From NCBI GenBank assembly GCA_038210375.1, contig JBBQWT010000003.1:151047-215046 (forward strand): a stretch of 64,000 nucleotides of DNA, written 5' to 3'. Shown one piece after another: positions 8,201-17,043 of this stretch. How positions within the stretch are numbered: the first letter of the stretch is position 1; every line of letters starts with the position of its first letter. The translations under genes were made by a program, and so were the position numbers. The notes under the pieces were generated by a model. That model was not told the DNA's origin and did not search any database. It saw nothing but the letters and a program-made list of their open reading frames with translations. This stretch comes from JBBQWT01 sp038210375 (GTDB taxonomy: Bacteria; Acidobacteriota; Terriglobia; Terriglobales; Acidobacteriaceae).

Positions 8201-9383
8201 CGGAGCCGCGCACGGGGCCTGCCTTGACCATGACGGGCTGACTGGGCGCCACATTCCCATGGACGGCTTGAGCAGATGGCTTAGGCTGCGGCGCCTGGTA
8301 CGGAGAATTCAGCCAGTTCAAAATTTCGGCTCGACCGGTAACCGAGCCGCCCAGCGCCTCCAGAACCAGGTTATCCACCACCAGTTTGTCGCGGTCAACC
8401 GAATAGTCGGCGGTGCTGCTGCTGACCGCCAGCTTCGCGTTCTGGTCGATCCACTGCAGGTCTTTCAAATCCAGCTTGCCGGTGGAGGTGAACAGGTTCG
8501 CTGATACCGTGGCTTTTCCATCCACTCCGAGGATGCCGTTTCGAACCTGGGGCCGGCGCAGCATCGCGGCAAAATCCGAAACATAGAAAGAGCCTTTGTA
8601 ATTGAACTCTCCGCGGGGATCACGAAGATCGGTAATGGACCCGGTGCCCGCCAGGTTGGATTTGCCGGAATGCCAGGTGAACGATTGCACGGTCACATGA
8701 TTGGCGGCGAGAACAAACCTGACCTCGGCGCTGGCGGGAAGAAAGGTCTTATCCGCCAGCCGGGTATGCAGGTCGGCGACGGTGACGATGCCATTGAATT
8801 GCTTTTGCAGTGCGTCATACGTCATTTCCGCCAGCACTTTGTTGACCGTGAAATCAAGCGCCATGCGCCGGTTATTCCACAAAAGCTCGCTGTCATTCAC
8901 CTGCAGGCGGTCGATGGCGAGATCAAAAAGTCTTTCCGTTACCGTGCGGTTGCCCAGTTGCTTGATCCTGGGGACGGGCTGGTTGGTGGTTCCGTCAGGA
9001 TAAACAATGATATGAATGGTGGCGTGCCCGGCCACAACTTCGCGCAAGCCCACTTCCTGCCTGAACAGCGACAAAACCTTGAGCCGCACCATCAAGTCAT
9101 CGATATGAGCGTAGGGCACATCATCGGGAGCTTCCAACCCATGGATGGTCAGGTCGAATGCTTCGAAGCTCAAGTGCCTGAGGTCCCAGCGAAAGGTCTT
9201 GATCTCCACGCGTCCGCCGGTGACTAGCTCCAGCTCGGCAATCACTCTGAGCCGGACCTTCTCCTGAAATCCCGCGCCGGTCAAATACAGGCCCGCGGCC
9301 ACGGTGAGAACCAACAGGAGGGCGGCGATCCCACCCTGCATCCACCGGTTGCCTGGATCGGATCGCAGTTGCGGCGGGATCAT
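5280..9383 (-). CDS. TamB-like (DUF490) translocation and assembly module protein
   Basis: A 1367-residue protein with one N-terminal membrane anchor (about 16-36, IAALLLVLTVAAGLYLTGAG) followed by long repetitive beta-rich sequence. The C-terminal third carries the TamB/DUF490 domain, visible in GTRYRLDRGDITFNNP, PVINLEASARVREYDLTI and SDVIALLALGRTRDES. TamB-type proteins span the periplasm from the inner membrane and work with an Omp85 partner in outer-membrane protein insertion or lipid transfer. The gene is last in an operon with a SurA-like protein (4-base ATGA overlap at 9380-9383) and an Omp85 protein, matching the tamA-tamB pairing. Start at ATG 9383 is supported by that overlap. Confidence 0.9.
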   Translation of the reverse strand: MIPPQLRSDPGNRWMQGGIAALLLVLTVAAGLYLTGAGFQEKVRLRVIAELELVTGGRVEIKTFRWDLRHLSFEAFDLTIHGLEAPDDVPYAHIDDLMVRLKVLSLFRQEVGLREVVAGHATIHIIVYPDGTTNQPVPRIKQLGNRTVTERLFDLAIDRLQVNDSELLWNNRRMALDFTVNKVLAEMTYDALQKQFNGIVTVADLHTRLADKTFLPASAEVRFVLAANHVTVQSFTWHSGKSNLAGTGSITDLRDPRGEFNYKGSFYVSDFAAMLRRPQVRNGILGVDGKATVSANLFTSTGKLDLKDLQWIDQNAKLAVSSSTADYSVDRDKLVVDNLVLEALGGSVTGRAEILNWLNSPYQAPQPKPSAQAVHGNVAPSQPVMVKAGPVRGSADLRLNALQLSSLVAAAPAMMTSIERVHPAGSVSGSLLASWIGSPLNADTRVNLHIVPPAHAPAGHMPVAGEIQAVYHSGSGVADVSQLHLSSPTTNLQASGILGRENSRMHVLFSASSLREVGPLLSASLAAQRIPIELQGRASFDGYLSGRLASPQIQGHVDLGPFDSFVKVASSTAPGASAEAPRRVHWDSAVADITYAGGTIATKAAVFRRGQTELTAAGRVRLRGGAIDPGSPLELHAKVANASLADLESIVGAQLPVTGTLNLALDVTGSLRDSHGQGTLKITDATLYGEPVKQISAAIRLAGSETDFDNIVISHAAGNITGSGGFNQVNRAIRLQLQGNDFDLARVTLLKNKKIDMQGVASFHVRASGTTAQPIIDGDARFTKLVANGEPAGDVIAQAVTHGSTMHLTATSQLKQAQLALNGDVEMRGDFPAQLAATFSNLDIDPLIKSVIPGDLEGHNIVAGSATVQGPLRYWRKLSGAAEISKFSGNIKGVMLTNSGPVRFTVANQVIAIDQLHLVGEDTDISAKGTVQLAGERLVNVRADGKVNLKLLQTLNPELIASGSSTIGVTVGGSLAKVALTGQIQVVGRVQFNSARLALVNIPNTLSDIKGSLVFNEDRLQMSSLSAKTGGGTISLGGFVAYQKGVLFDVTGTIRGVRMRYPPGISATADADLRWNGTPAASLLSGGVTVVKFGVTPRFDFGQYLARGKVGPSSANSGSPVDNMRLDVQVTSTPELNVETSLAKLSGDADIHLRGSVARPSVLGRINIVEGEVFISGTRYRLDRGDITFNNPVRIEPVINLEASARVREYDLTIGFHGSTDKLSTTYRSDPPLPPSDVIALLALGRTRDESTIQQVPAQNFGDPVSNALLGETGSASVSNRSQKLFGLSRIKIDPQVGGPENNPNARITLEQQISNNVTLTYITNLSQSAQQILQVEFNINRKVSVVAVRDQNGVLGFDLRVRTRKK

Positions 9384-10105
9384 GGACGGCCTCGGGGAGT
9401 GCTTTCGACCAGCTCGACGCGCGACTGCAGGCGCAGGCTCTGCAGCCAGGACGCCAGCATGGTATCAATCTGTTTTTCGGTAAGGATTTTTTCAATCGAC
9501 GCGGAAACCTTCGGCAACGGCGGAGGTTGGTTGCCATTTTTCTTCGCCAGCGCCACTACGTTGAGCTGGTAATATTCATTAACGCTGGCGGCGTCGATTT
9601 TTACCGTAGGCCGGAAGCGCAGGTCGATGAACCGCAGGGTGTCGATCTGGGTGGCAATATGGGCGGTGATGTCGTCGCTGGTCAGGCCGTAGCCGGCCAG
9701 CAGGCGATTCCACCCGGCATCGGCGGCTGCCCCGGGAATCTGGGCGCGGGCTTCTTTTACCGCACTCGCAATGGCTTCGGGCCCGGCGCCGCTGAATTTT
9801 TCCAGATCCATCTGGCGGCGGATGAGCCACTGGTCGGTCAGGCGGGTCAAGGAATTCTGGCGATCTCCCACCGTAACTTTATCCAGCGGGCGGCCTTCCA
9901 TCAAGGATTCGTAGCGCACCTGGTCGTCCAACTCACTTTGCAGAATGGGATGTTGATCCACCACTTCTACCAGCCGGTCGATGACCTCGCCAGCGCACAG
10001 GGTGGCCGCAAAAATCACGGTGAAGGCGGCCGCCGCGAACCGGTAATGGATGGGCCGCGTCTTATTGCTGCGCGCGCCGTTACCGGCGGTGAAAGAAGTC
10101 ATCAT
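9380..10105 (-). CDS. SurA N-terminal-like periplasmic chaperone lacking PPIase domain
   Basis: The 241-residue protein has a signal peptide or anchor (about 20-42, FAAAAFTVIFAATLCAG) followed by EVIDRLVEVVDQHPILQSELD. This is the standard opening of the SurA N-terminal fold; SurA chaperones unfolded outer-membrane proteins in the periplasm. A helical core and a C-terminal helix follow, with no rotamase domain between them, so it would be a chaperone-only form. It sits between the Omp85 and TamB-like genes with overlapping ends on both sides (TGATG upstream, ATGA downstream), which implies translational coupling and a shared job in outer-membrane biogenesis. Confidence 0.8.
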   Translation of the reverse strand: MMTSFTAGNGARSNKTRPIHYRFAAAAFTVIFAATLCAGEVIDRLVEVVDQHPILQSELDDQVRYESLMEGRPLDKVTVGDRQNSLTRLTDQWLIRRQMDLEKFSGAGPEAIASAVKEARAQIPGAAADAGWNRLLAGYGLTSDDITAHIATQIDTLRFIDLRFRPTVKIDAASVNEYYQLNVVALAKKNGNQPPPLPKVSASIEKILTEKQIDTMLASWLQSLRLQSRVELVESTPRGRP

Positions 10106-13100
10106 CAGAATGTCTGTCCAATACTGAAGAAAAAATTGATATGCCGCAACGTTTCGTAGCGATGTTCCAGCCGGATGGGAAAGGTCGGCGGGTTGAGGTT
10201 GTAGCCGAGGTCGATTCGCACCGGACCGATGGGGGTCTTGTAGCGCAGGCCCGCTCCGATCGCGTTTTGCACATAATTAAGGTCGCATTTCGCGGTGAGC
10301 AGCTGGCTGCGGCAGTTATCAGGAGATTTCTGCGAGAAACGGAACAGGTTGGCGACCGCGTCTCCGGAAGAAGTAAAGACGTTGCCGGCGTCGTGGAAAA
10401 TCGCGGCGCTCAGGTTCTCGCCCAGCAGCGGCAGAGGGATGGGCGGACTGCGGAGCTCAAGGTTGCTGATCAGCAGCGAATCCCCGCCCACCGGAAATCC
10501 GGTACTGGGATCGCGCGGCCCCGCCTGGTTGACCGCAAATCCGCGATGGGAATTGCCGCCCCCGGTAAAGAACCGTTCGGGCAACGGAATCCCGGAACTT
10601 TTGCCGAAGGGCTCTTCGAATCCGAAGCGGATGGATCGAGCCAGCACCCATTTCTTTTTTCCCAGCGTGTAGTAGCTGGAACTCTGCACCAGCAAGCGGG
10701 AAAAATTCGATTCCGAGCCGAAGATGCCGGCCGCGGTTCCCACGTCGAGAGTGTTGTAGGTGCCCTTGTGGGAATCAGTGGGGTTGTCGCGGGTATCGCG
10801 GATGTAGGTCAGGCTGGGAAGACCGACGCGCACCGGCGCGGACAGCAATTGCAGCGCCGGATCGATCAGTGCGAGATCGCTGTTCACCCTGCGGTAACTG
10901 AACCGGTACAGCACGGTGGCGGCCTTGCTCAATGTCTGTCTCGCCTGGATCGAGCCTTCGAGGCGCTTGGAGGTAAATGTGAGAACGTCCTGGCTCTTGT
11001 CGAAAAAGCCGGTAATGGTCAGCGTCAGATTGTCATGGTTCAGCCAGCGTGGCTGTTCGTAACTGAGCAGGGCCCGTTGCTGCAGGCGGCCCAGGCGTGA
11101 CTTGAAAACGATGGTCTGATTACGCCCGCGAAAGTTCAGGCGGGTCACGTCCAGCGAAACCCGCGGGCTGACTCCGGTGCGGCCCTGCGGCGACAACCGG
11201 CATCCAGGGGTCAGCATGCACTGGCGCTGGCTGACTCCGTTGACCGAACCGGTCTGTACCTCGACCCCAACTCCATAGCTGAAGGTGTAACGCTTGGCCT
11301 CCTTCACCTGCAGCAGAACATTTTTTTCCTCGGCGCCACCATCGGGGTTCTGCACCGCTACATCCACTTCATTGAAGATTCCCAGGTCGTAGAGGCGGCG
11401 CTGGGAATCCAGCAGATCGCTCTCGCTGAGCGGGTCGCCAGGATGCAGTTGGATCTCGCGGCTGACCACCTTGGGTTGGGTGTTCTCGAGCCCGCTTACC
11501 ATCACCCGGTTTACGAAGATCTGCCTGCCTTCGGTGATGGCATACGTGACCTTCATGCGGTCGGCTTTGGCCGGATCGGGCTCGGCAGTGACCTCCATTT
11601 TGGCGTCGGGAAAGCCGCGATTGAAGTAGTAGTTCAGTACCGCATCGCGGTCTCCGGCGATATTGAAACTGGAATAAGGCTGGCCTTCCACGGCCGTAAT
11701 CACATTGCGCACGCGATCTTCGCTGATGGTCTTGGCGCCGGAGACGATCAATGATCCCACCCGCGTCTGCGGACCTTCATCCACATGCATCAGAACACGC
11801 ATGCGCCCGATCACGCCCAGGTAGTCATCGGTGACCGTGGGAGTGACCTTCACCTTTTGAAAGCCGTTGGCCACATAGAGGCCTTCGATGGCGGCGGCGT
11901 CGCGCCGCACCAGCGATTGGCTGAACAAGCCGTGGCGGTTCAGGATGTCCGCGGCCTGCAACTGCATGCGTTCATTGATGACGTCGCGGTCGAAATATTT
12001 ATTGCCTTCGATATCGACCGTTGTCAGCTTGCTCAATTCACCGCGATCAACTTTATAGACCACGGTTTCGCGGTCACCCGCCGGATCGCTGCTGCGGGAG
12101 GAGGCGACGGTCGCTTCGAACCGACCCTGGGTCTGCAGATAGTCCCGAATATTATTGCCGCCTTCGTTCAGCAGGTCGTCATCGATTGCATTCTCCTCAT
12201 AAATGGGGACGAATTCCTGTATCAACGACTTGCTCAACTTGTAGCCATCCACTTTTACATCGACGATGGGCCCGCGCTCGATGTGAAACGCGTAATCCAC
12301 GGTGTTCGTGGCCGGTTGGTAGATGCGGTCGGTAATTGAGACCTGGGCGGTGACCCGGTTTTGTTTCTTGTACTTTTTGCGCAATCGCTGCAGCGCGCTT
12401 CGCGTGCGCGCCACAGCAACATGCTTTCCCGGTTTCATATGGGCAATGCCGGCGATCTGTGAAAGGTCGAGGCCCGGCGTTCCCGTGACCGTGATTTTTC
12501 CCACCCGGGCCTGGTGGCCAGACTTCAGGTAGATGTGCAGGTTCACCTGCTGGTCAGCCGCTCGCCAGTCATAGTCGCTGGTTACACTGGATTGGAAATA
12601 ACCATTGTCCTCCAGGACTTTTTTCATGTTCGCCAGGCCGCGCTGCAGGTTCTGCTGGGTGAACAGTTGTCCCAGTTCCAGTTTGAGAGAGTGGATCAGC
12701 TCACCTTCCGATGGAGGTCCCGGCGCGCCATCGAGGCTGATGGAGCCAATGAAATAATTTCCCGCAGTAACGAACGTCAGGTCCACCTGGTTTGCGGCCG
12801 GGCTCGAAGCCTCGACCTGCAGGTCAGCAAATTGACCGGTGGCATACAGCGCGGCCAGACTGGAGCGCACCCTGGCTTTATCCAGAGGCTGGCCCACCTC
12901 CTGGGTGACCAGCGCCCGCGCTTTGGTAGCGGCGTCCCCGGAGATTCCGCGAAATTGAATGCTGTGAACGATCGCTCCCGCGTAGAAACCGGCGGGGGTC
13001 CCGGCAAGGGCGTCAAGTGAAGGCGAAGCCGGGACCGGAGTTGTGGCCGCCGGGCTAGTCGGCGACTGGGGGGCGGAGGAAGGTGCAGGTGAGGTGACGG

Positions 13101-13296
13101 TGGTTGCCGGAGCGCCCTGAGTATCGCTGGCCGGATTGGCCGGAGTGGAACCGGCGGGCGGTTGGGCCAGGCCCGGAGCAACATCCGGGGATTCGACCAG
13201 GATGGGGGCATGCCCAGACGCGTATGTCTGGACGCTCAATGGCGCCATCAACAGTCCTGCACAGACTGCGAGCTTCATCGAGCCGTATTTCAGCAA
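10105..13296 (-). CDS. bamA: Omp85 family outer-membrane assembly protein (BamA/TamA-like), seven POTRA-like repeats
   Basis: A 1063-residue outer-membrane protein: signal peptide, a proline/serine/alanine-rich stretch (about 30-95), then about seven successive POTRA-like units (near 105-660), and a C-terminal beta-barrel ending in SIGQTF with a terminal aromatic. Barrel strands include the D15 surface-antigen signature near PIGPVRIDLGYNLNP. The barrel also has two Cys pairs (RQCMLTPGCRL and CRSQLLTAKC) that may form loop disulphides. The start is a TTG at 13296: an AAGGAG site lies 5 bases before it, whereas the downstream ATG is too far away. First gene of the Omp85-SurA-like-TamB operon; whether it acts as BamA or TamA is unresolved. 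Confidence 0.9.
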   Translation of the reverse strand: MLKYGSMKLAVCAGLLMAPLSVQTYASGHAPILVESPDVAPGLAQPPAGSTPANPASDTQGAPATTVTSPAPSSAPQSPTSPAATTPVPASPSLDALAGTPAGFYAGAIVHSIQFRGISGDAATKARALVTQEVGQPLDKARVRSSLAALYATGQFADLQVEASSPAANQVDLTFVTAGNYFIGSISLDGAPGPPSEGELIHSLKLELGQLFTQQNLQRGLANMKKVLEDNGYFQSSVTSDYDWRAADQQVNLHIYLKSGHQARVGKITVTGTPGLDLSQIAGIAHMKPGKHVAVARTRSALQRLRKKYKKQNRVTAQVSITDRIYQPATNTVDYAFHIERGPIVDVKVDGYKLSKSLIQEFVPIYEENAIDDDLLNEGGNNIRDYLQTQGRFEATVASSRSSDPAGDRETVVYKVDRGELSKLTTVDIEGNKYFDRDVINERMQLQAADILNRHGLFSQSLVRRDAAAIEGLYVANGFQKVKVTPTVTDDYLGVIGRMRVLMHVDEGPQTRVGSLIVSGAKTISEDRVRNVITAVEGQPYSSFNIAGDRDAVLNYYFNRGFPDAKMEVTAEPDPAKADRMKVTYAITEGRQIFVNRVMVSGLENTQPKVVSREIQLHPGDPLSESDLLDSQRRLYDLGIFNEVDVAVQNPDGGAEEKNVLLQVKEAKRYTFSYGVGVEVQTGSVNGVSQRQCMLTPGCRLSPQGRTGVSPRVSLDVTRLNFRGRNQTIVFKSRLGRLQQRALLSYEQPRWLNHDNLTLTITGFFDKSQDVLTFTSKRLEGSIQARQTLSKAATVLYRFSYRRVNSDLALIDPALQLLSAPVRVGLPSLTYIRDTRDNPTDSHKGTYNTLDVGTAAGIFGSESNFSRLLVQSSSYYTLGKKKWVLARSIRFGFEEPFGKSSGIPLPERFFTGGGNSHRGFAVNQAGPRDPSTGFPVGGDSLLISNLELRSPPIPLPLLGENLSAAIFHDAGNVFTSSGDAVANLFRFSQKSPDNCRSQLLTAKCDLNYVQNAIGAGLRYKTPIGPVRIDLGYNLNPPTFPIRLEHRYETLRHINFFFSIGQTF

Positions 13297-13486
13297 AAAA
13301 TCTCCTTCAGCTCAGCATGCCGGCTCCGGGGTCCGACGGAGTGTAGTTCGATGCCGCGCCTCTCGCGTCTGTTGCCGGTTCCACGCTGGCTTGACCCGTC
13401 CCAGGAGTCGGGAGCACCCTCGGCCGAGACCCATTACTTTCGTAATCAAACAGGGTAAAAGCTGCCTTGTTTGTCTTTTTTTGTAC

Positions 13487-13518
13487 CGGTAATACCGTTC
13501 TTTACACCCGTAATACGG
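13487..13518. promoter_or_regulatory. Two palindromes two helical turns apart, candidate operator
   Basis: CGGTAATACCG (13487-13497) and CCGTAATACGG (13508-13518) are each perfect palindromes around a central A. Their centres are 21 bp apart, which would place two bound dimers on the same face of DNA. They lie 23 bp upstream of the -35-like hexamer of the rightward promoter. Confidence 0.45.
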
Positions 13519-13540
13519 AAAATTACCCTATAAAAATCCA

Positions 13541-13569
13541 TTGCAACCGCTCTTCCCCAGGCCTATACT
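13541..13569 (+). promoter_or_regulatory. Sigma-70-like promoter for the lytic transglycosylase gene
   Basis: TTGCAA (13541-13546), a 17-bp spacer and TATACT (13564-13569) match the housekeeping consensus in 9 of 12 positions. The implied start near 13577 gives a leader of about 95 bases before the ATG at 13670. Confidence 0.5.
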
Positions 13570-13669
13570 TTCCTTGACTTGCGATTCGATTTTGAGCTGA
13601 GTCCCCCCAGGTAAAGCCTGCCACAGCCGCAAATCTACCGCGATAAAACAATATTAAAGACCAGAGTCC

Positions 13670-14695
13670 ATGATACCGCACTCCCTAATTTCGCAACGCG
13701 CTGCCCGCCGGGTTTCGCGCAAACTTTCATCGTCACTTCTAGGCGGCTGCCTGGTTTTGGGGGTTTCCATTTGCGCCGTGGCCGGAGATAGCACCACCGG
13801 CATCACCGGAGTCAGCGAAGAAGGCCGCATTATCTTCCGTAACGATGAAGTGTCGCCCAAGCAGGAGCTTAAAGCTTTGGCCGCGACCCCGGCCAGCCAG
13901 GACAGCAAAACGGTTCGGGGCTCCACCCGGAAGACCGCTCGCCGCGGAAGCGTCAATCGCGCCGCAGCCGGCAGCGCGGAAAGAATTGACGCCACCGCCA
14001 ACCTTCCCCAGATCTCGGCGCAGCTTGTTCCTCAGCTTGCCCCCGGAAACCTGGTGTACTGGAGCAAACAGGAGCGTCGCTGGAAGCAAGTCCCCCGGAT
14101 TTCCAATGCCATCATGCGCCGCGCGTTGTCAGCCGCCACCGAGATTCGGGCTGCTCAACCGGCGCGGCGAAGTGCGCGTGCCGAACGGGTTTCGAACCAG
14201 CCCCTGGCGGCTTCGATCTCCGGATCCAGGCTGGATGCGGCGATCGATGAAGCGGCAGCACGCCACCAGGTGGATCCTGACCTGGTGCGGGCGCTCATCC
14301 AGGTGGAATCAAACTTTAATCCGAAGGCGCGTTCTCCCAAGGGGGCCATGGGCTTGATGCAGTTGATGCCCGCCACCGCGCGCTCCTTGAATGTGCGCAA
14401 CGCCTTCGACGCCCGCCAGAACCTTGATGGCGGAGTGAAACATCTGGCCGGCCTGCTGCAGGATTTCAACGGCGACGTGTCACTCTCCCTCGCCGCTTAT
14501 AACGCCGGCGCGGGCGCGGTGCAGAGGCACAACGGCATACCTCCTTACGCCGAAACCCAGAACTACGTTCGCAAAATTACCGCCCTCTACGGGCAGCACG
14601 GTACGCCGATGATCTTGTCTTCTTCACCGGCGTCCGCCCCAATCCGCATTCTGCACGACGCTTCCGGCCACACTCTCTTCAGCAACGCCGAGTAG
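13670..14695 (+). CDS. Lytic transglycosylase, SLT domain (Slt70/MltC-type)
   Basis: A 341-residue exported enzyme predicted to cleave the MurNAc-GlcNAc bond of peptidoglycan, leaving 1,6-anhydro ends. An N-terminal export signal (about 16-39) is followed by a low-complexity basic linker. The SLT domain runs from about 187 to 315: ALIQVESNFNPKA with the catalytic Glu at 213, GAMGLMQLMPATA (225-237), AYNAGAGAV (276-284) and ETQNYVRKI (295-303). All hallmark motifs are intact. It is followed 66 bases later by an N-acetylmuramoyl-L-alanine amidase on the same strand, so the two probably act together in wall turnover. Confidence 0.92.
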   Translation: MIPHSLISQRAARRVSRKLSSSLLGGCLVLGVSICAVAGDSTTGITGVSEEGRIIFRNDEVSPKQELKALAATPASQDSKTVRGSTRKTARRGSVNRAAAGSAERIDATANLPQISAQLVPQLAPGNLVYWSKQERRWKQVPRISNAIMRRALSAATEIRAAQPARRSARAERVSNQPLAASISGSRLDAAIDEAAARHQVDPDLVRALIQVESNFNPKARSPKGAMGLMQLMPATARSLNVRNAFDARQNLDGGVKHLAGLLQDFNGDVSLSLAAYNAGAGAVQRHNGIPPYAETQNYVRKITALYGQHGTPMILSSSPASAPIRILHDASGHTLFSNAE

Positions 14696-14761
14696 CGGGG
14701 TCTACACCAGTCAACTTGACGATTCGGTTTTTAATGACACAATGAAGTAGAACCGAAGCAA

Positions 14762-16939
14762 TTGACCACCCTGCCCAAAAACCGTCTCCATGGGGCCCTG
14801 GCCGGCGCCCTGCTTTTATCACTGTTTTTGCCGGCGCCCGCTTTAGCGGTTTCGCGGCCGCGTCGCGCCGCCCTCACTCAATTCCAGACTGCCGAAAAAA
14901 TGCGCGAGGCCCTGAACGGCATGCCCGCCTCGCAGCGCTCGGAGCGCGATTACCAGCGCGTGGTGGATGCTTATCGCAAAGTGTATTTCACCTCCGCCAG
15001 CTCAGCACGAGCCGATACCAGCATTATGGCGGTGGCCGAGCTGCTTACGGAGATGGGCCGCGTGTTCAAAGATGAAAAGCGCTCGCGCGAGGCCATCACG
15101 CAGTACCAGTTCCTGGTGAAGGAATACCCCACCAGCAAGCTGCGCTATGACGCGATCTTTACGGTTGGCCAGGTTTACAAGGATGACCTGAATGACCCCG
15201 CCCGCGCCCGCGAAGCCTTCCAGAGTTTCCTCAAGTTTAATCCCCGCAATCGGCTGGCGCCGCAGGCCCGCGAAGCCCTCGCCGAGCTTGATCGTCCGGC
15301 CGCGCCCCGGGTGAATGCCGCAGCGCCACCTCCGCAGGCAGGGGCGGGCGAAGTGCGCGAGGTAAACCACCCCCAGGACGGCAGCCAGGCTGCGCGCGCG
15401 CGCCATGGAGGCAAGCTTCCGCTGATGACCAACGTGCGCCACTGGTCCACCCCCGATTACACCCGAGTGGCCATCGATCTCGAAGAAGAAGTGAAGTACG
15501 AGGCGGGTCGGGTTTCATCCCCCGATCGCATATTTTTTGATCTGCACGACACTAAACTTGCGTCCACCCTGGCGGGCAAGTCATTCGATGTGGAAGACGG
15601 GTTTCTGCATCGCATCCGGCTGGCGCAATACACGGCGGATACCACGCGCATCGTGCTGGACGTGGATGAAGTTTCAGAGTACTCGGCGTTTTTTCTGCCC
15701 AACCCTTACCGGCTGATCGTCGATATTCATGGCAAGGCCCCGGAGAAAACCCTGGTGGCCGAAGCGCCGGCCGCGCGCAACCGGACGCCGGCAAAAGACG
15801 CGGGCCTGAAAGACGCGCGTACCGGCAAGGCCGCGGGCTCCGCCGAGGTCTTCCCTACAGAAAATACCCAGGCGGCAGCCAATGAAGGCGCCGGGCGCGA
15901 CATTTCTCCCATGCCGCCGGTGGACGTGACCTCACCCACCGCTCACGCCGGCAAAAAACCGAAGACCACCAAGCCGGCGGGCAACGCGGCTGTCGAGCCT
16001 CCGCTCACTGTGACCCCGCCGCCGGTCCACAACCAGCCGGTCGAACTCGCCGCCATGACCGAGCCGGGCGTGAAAGACACCGCCAAGCCGACCACCAAGC
16101 CGACCTTCGAATCAGTTTCCCCGAGATCGAAGAAGAAACGATTGAAACCCGAAGATGCGGTGCTCACGCGCGAAGCGCAGCCTACCGCCGCAGGCGAGCG
16201 ATCGCTGGTTCGCGCCCTGGGATTGAAGATCAGCCGCATCGTCGTTGATGCCGGACACGGCGGGCATGACACCGGCACCATCGGCCCCAGCGGCCTGCAG
16301 GAAAAAGACCTGGTGCTCGACGTGGCCCTGCGTCTGGGCAAACTGCTGGAGGGCCGCATGGGCGCCGACGTCATCTATACCCGTGACGACGATACGTTTA
16401 TCCCCCTCGAAAGCCGGACTGGGACCGCCAATCGCGAGCGCGCCGACCTCTTTATTTCCATCCACGCCAATTCCAGCCGGGACGCGGGAGCACGCGGGGT
16501 TGAGACCTACTATCTGAATTTCACCAGCTCCCGGGATGCCCTGGAAGTGGCGGCGCGCGAAAACGCTGTCTCCGAGACCTCCATCCACGAGCTGCAGGAC
16601 CTGGTCAAGAAGATCGCACTCAAAGACAAGATCGACGAGTCGCGAGAGTTTGCCATGGACGTTCAGAATGCGCTGTACCTGGGTATTGCCGGGAGGCACT
16701 CCGGCATTCGCGATCGCGGGGTCAAGAAGGCGCCTTTCGTGGTGCTGATCGGGGCCAACATGCCTTCCATCCTGGCGGAGATCTCGTTCGTCAGCAATCC
16801 CGAGGATGAAAAACGCTTGCAGACGCCGCTTTACCGCCAGAAGATTGCGGAATCGCTTTATCGCGGAGTGTTGCGCTATGCCAGCGGTCTCAGCGGGGTC
16901 AAAGTAGCATCCAAAATCGCCGATTCCCCCGGCCAGTGA
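14762..16939 (+). CDS. N-acetylmuramoyl-L-alanine amidase with TPR and AMIN domains
   Basis: A 725-residue periplasmic enzyme that cleaves the amide between MurNAc and the stem peptide. Order: signal peptide (1-29), a TPR-like region (about 75-175, ITQYQFLVKEYPTSKLRYDA), an AMIN domain (about 220-325, STPDYTRVAIDLEEEV) for wall targeting, a long Pro/Lys/Thr-rich linker (325-480), and Amidase_3 (about 490-715). Zinc-site residues are recognisable: DAGHGGHD (His near 498), Glu near 514, SIHANSS (His near 567), and the catalytic Glu in LAEISFVSNP. The start is a TTG at 14762. The fused N-terminal TPR is an addition to the usual AmiC build and may recruit division or envelope partners. Confidence 0.92.
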   Translation: MTTLPKNRLHGALAGALLLSLFLPAPALAVSRPRRAALTQFQTAEKMREALNGMPASQRSERDYQRVVDAYRKVYFTSASSARADTSIMAVAELLTEMGRVFKDEKRSREAITQYQFLVKEYPTSKLRYDAIFTVGQVYKDDLNDPARAREAFQSFLKFNPRNRLAPQAREALAELDRPAAPRVNAAAPPPQAGAGEVREVNHPQDGSQAARARHGGKLPLMTNVRHWSTPDYTRVAIDLEEEVKYEAGRVSSPDRIFFDLHDTKLASTLAGKSFDVEDGFLHRIRLAQYTADTTRIVLDVDEVSEYSAFFLPNPYRLIVDIHGKAPEKTLVAEAPAARNRTPAKDAGLKDARTGKAAGSAEVFPTENTQAAANEGAGRDISPMPPVDVTSPTAHAGKKPKTTKPAGNAAVEPPLTVTPPPVHNQPVELAAMTEPGVKDTAKPTTKPTFESVSPRSKKKRLKPEDAVLTREAQPTAAGERSLVRALGLKISRIVVDAGHGGHDTGTIGPSGLQEKDLVLDVALRLGKLLEGRMGADVIYTRDDDTFIPLESRTGTANRERADLFISIHANSSRDAGARGVETYYLNFTSSRDALEVAARENAVSETSIHELQDLVKKIALKDKIDESREFAMDVQNALYLGIAGRHSGIRDRGVKKAPFVVLIGANMPSILAEISFVSNPEDEKRLQTPLYRQKIAESLYRGVLRYASGLSGVKVASKIADSPGQ

Positions 16940-17043
16940 GCCTTTCCCGCGTCCGCGGTGTCTAGTATCCTTGTTAAGAGAAGACCGCTGAGCGCCAGTC
17001 CCTGACCAGCGCCTCGATCCTGCCCATGGCAAGGTGATTGCTC

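Larger units (their letters stand above)
13297..13669. promoter_or_regulatory. Divergent control region between the Omp85 operon and a lytic transglycosylase
   Basis: The 373-bp gap separates divergent envelope genes and holds no ORF with family-like sequence. It carries a promoter-like pair facing right (13541-13569) and two 11-bp palindromes 21 bp apart (13487-13518). The remainder shows nothing further that I can interpret. Confidence 0.55.
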
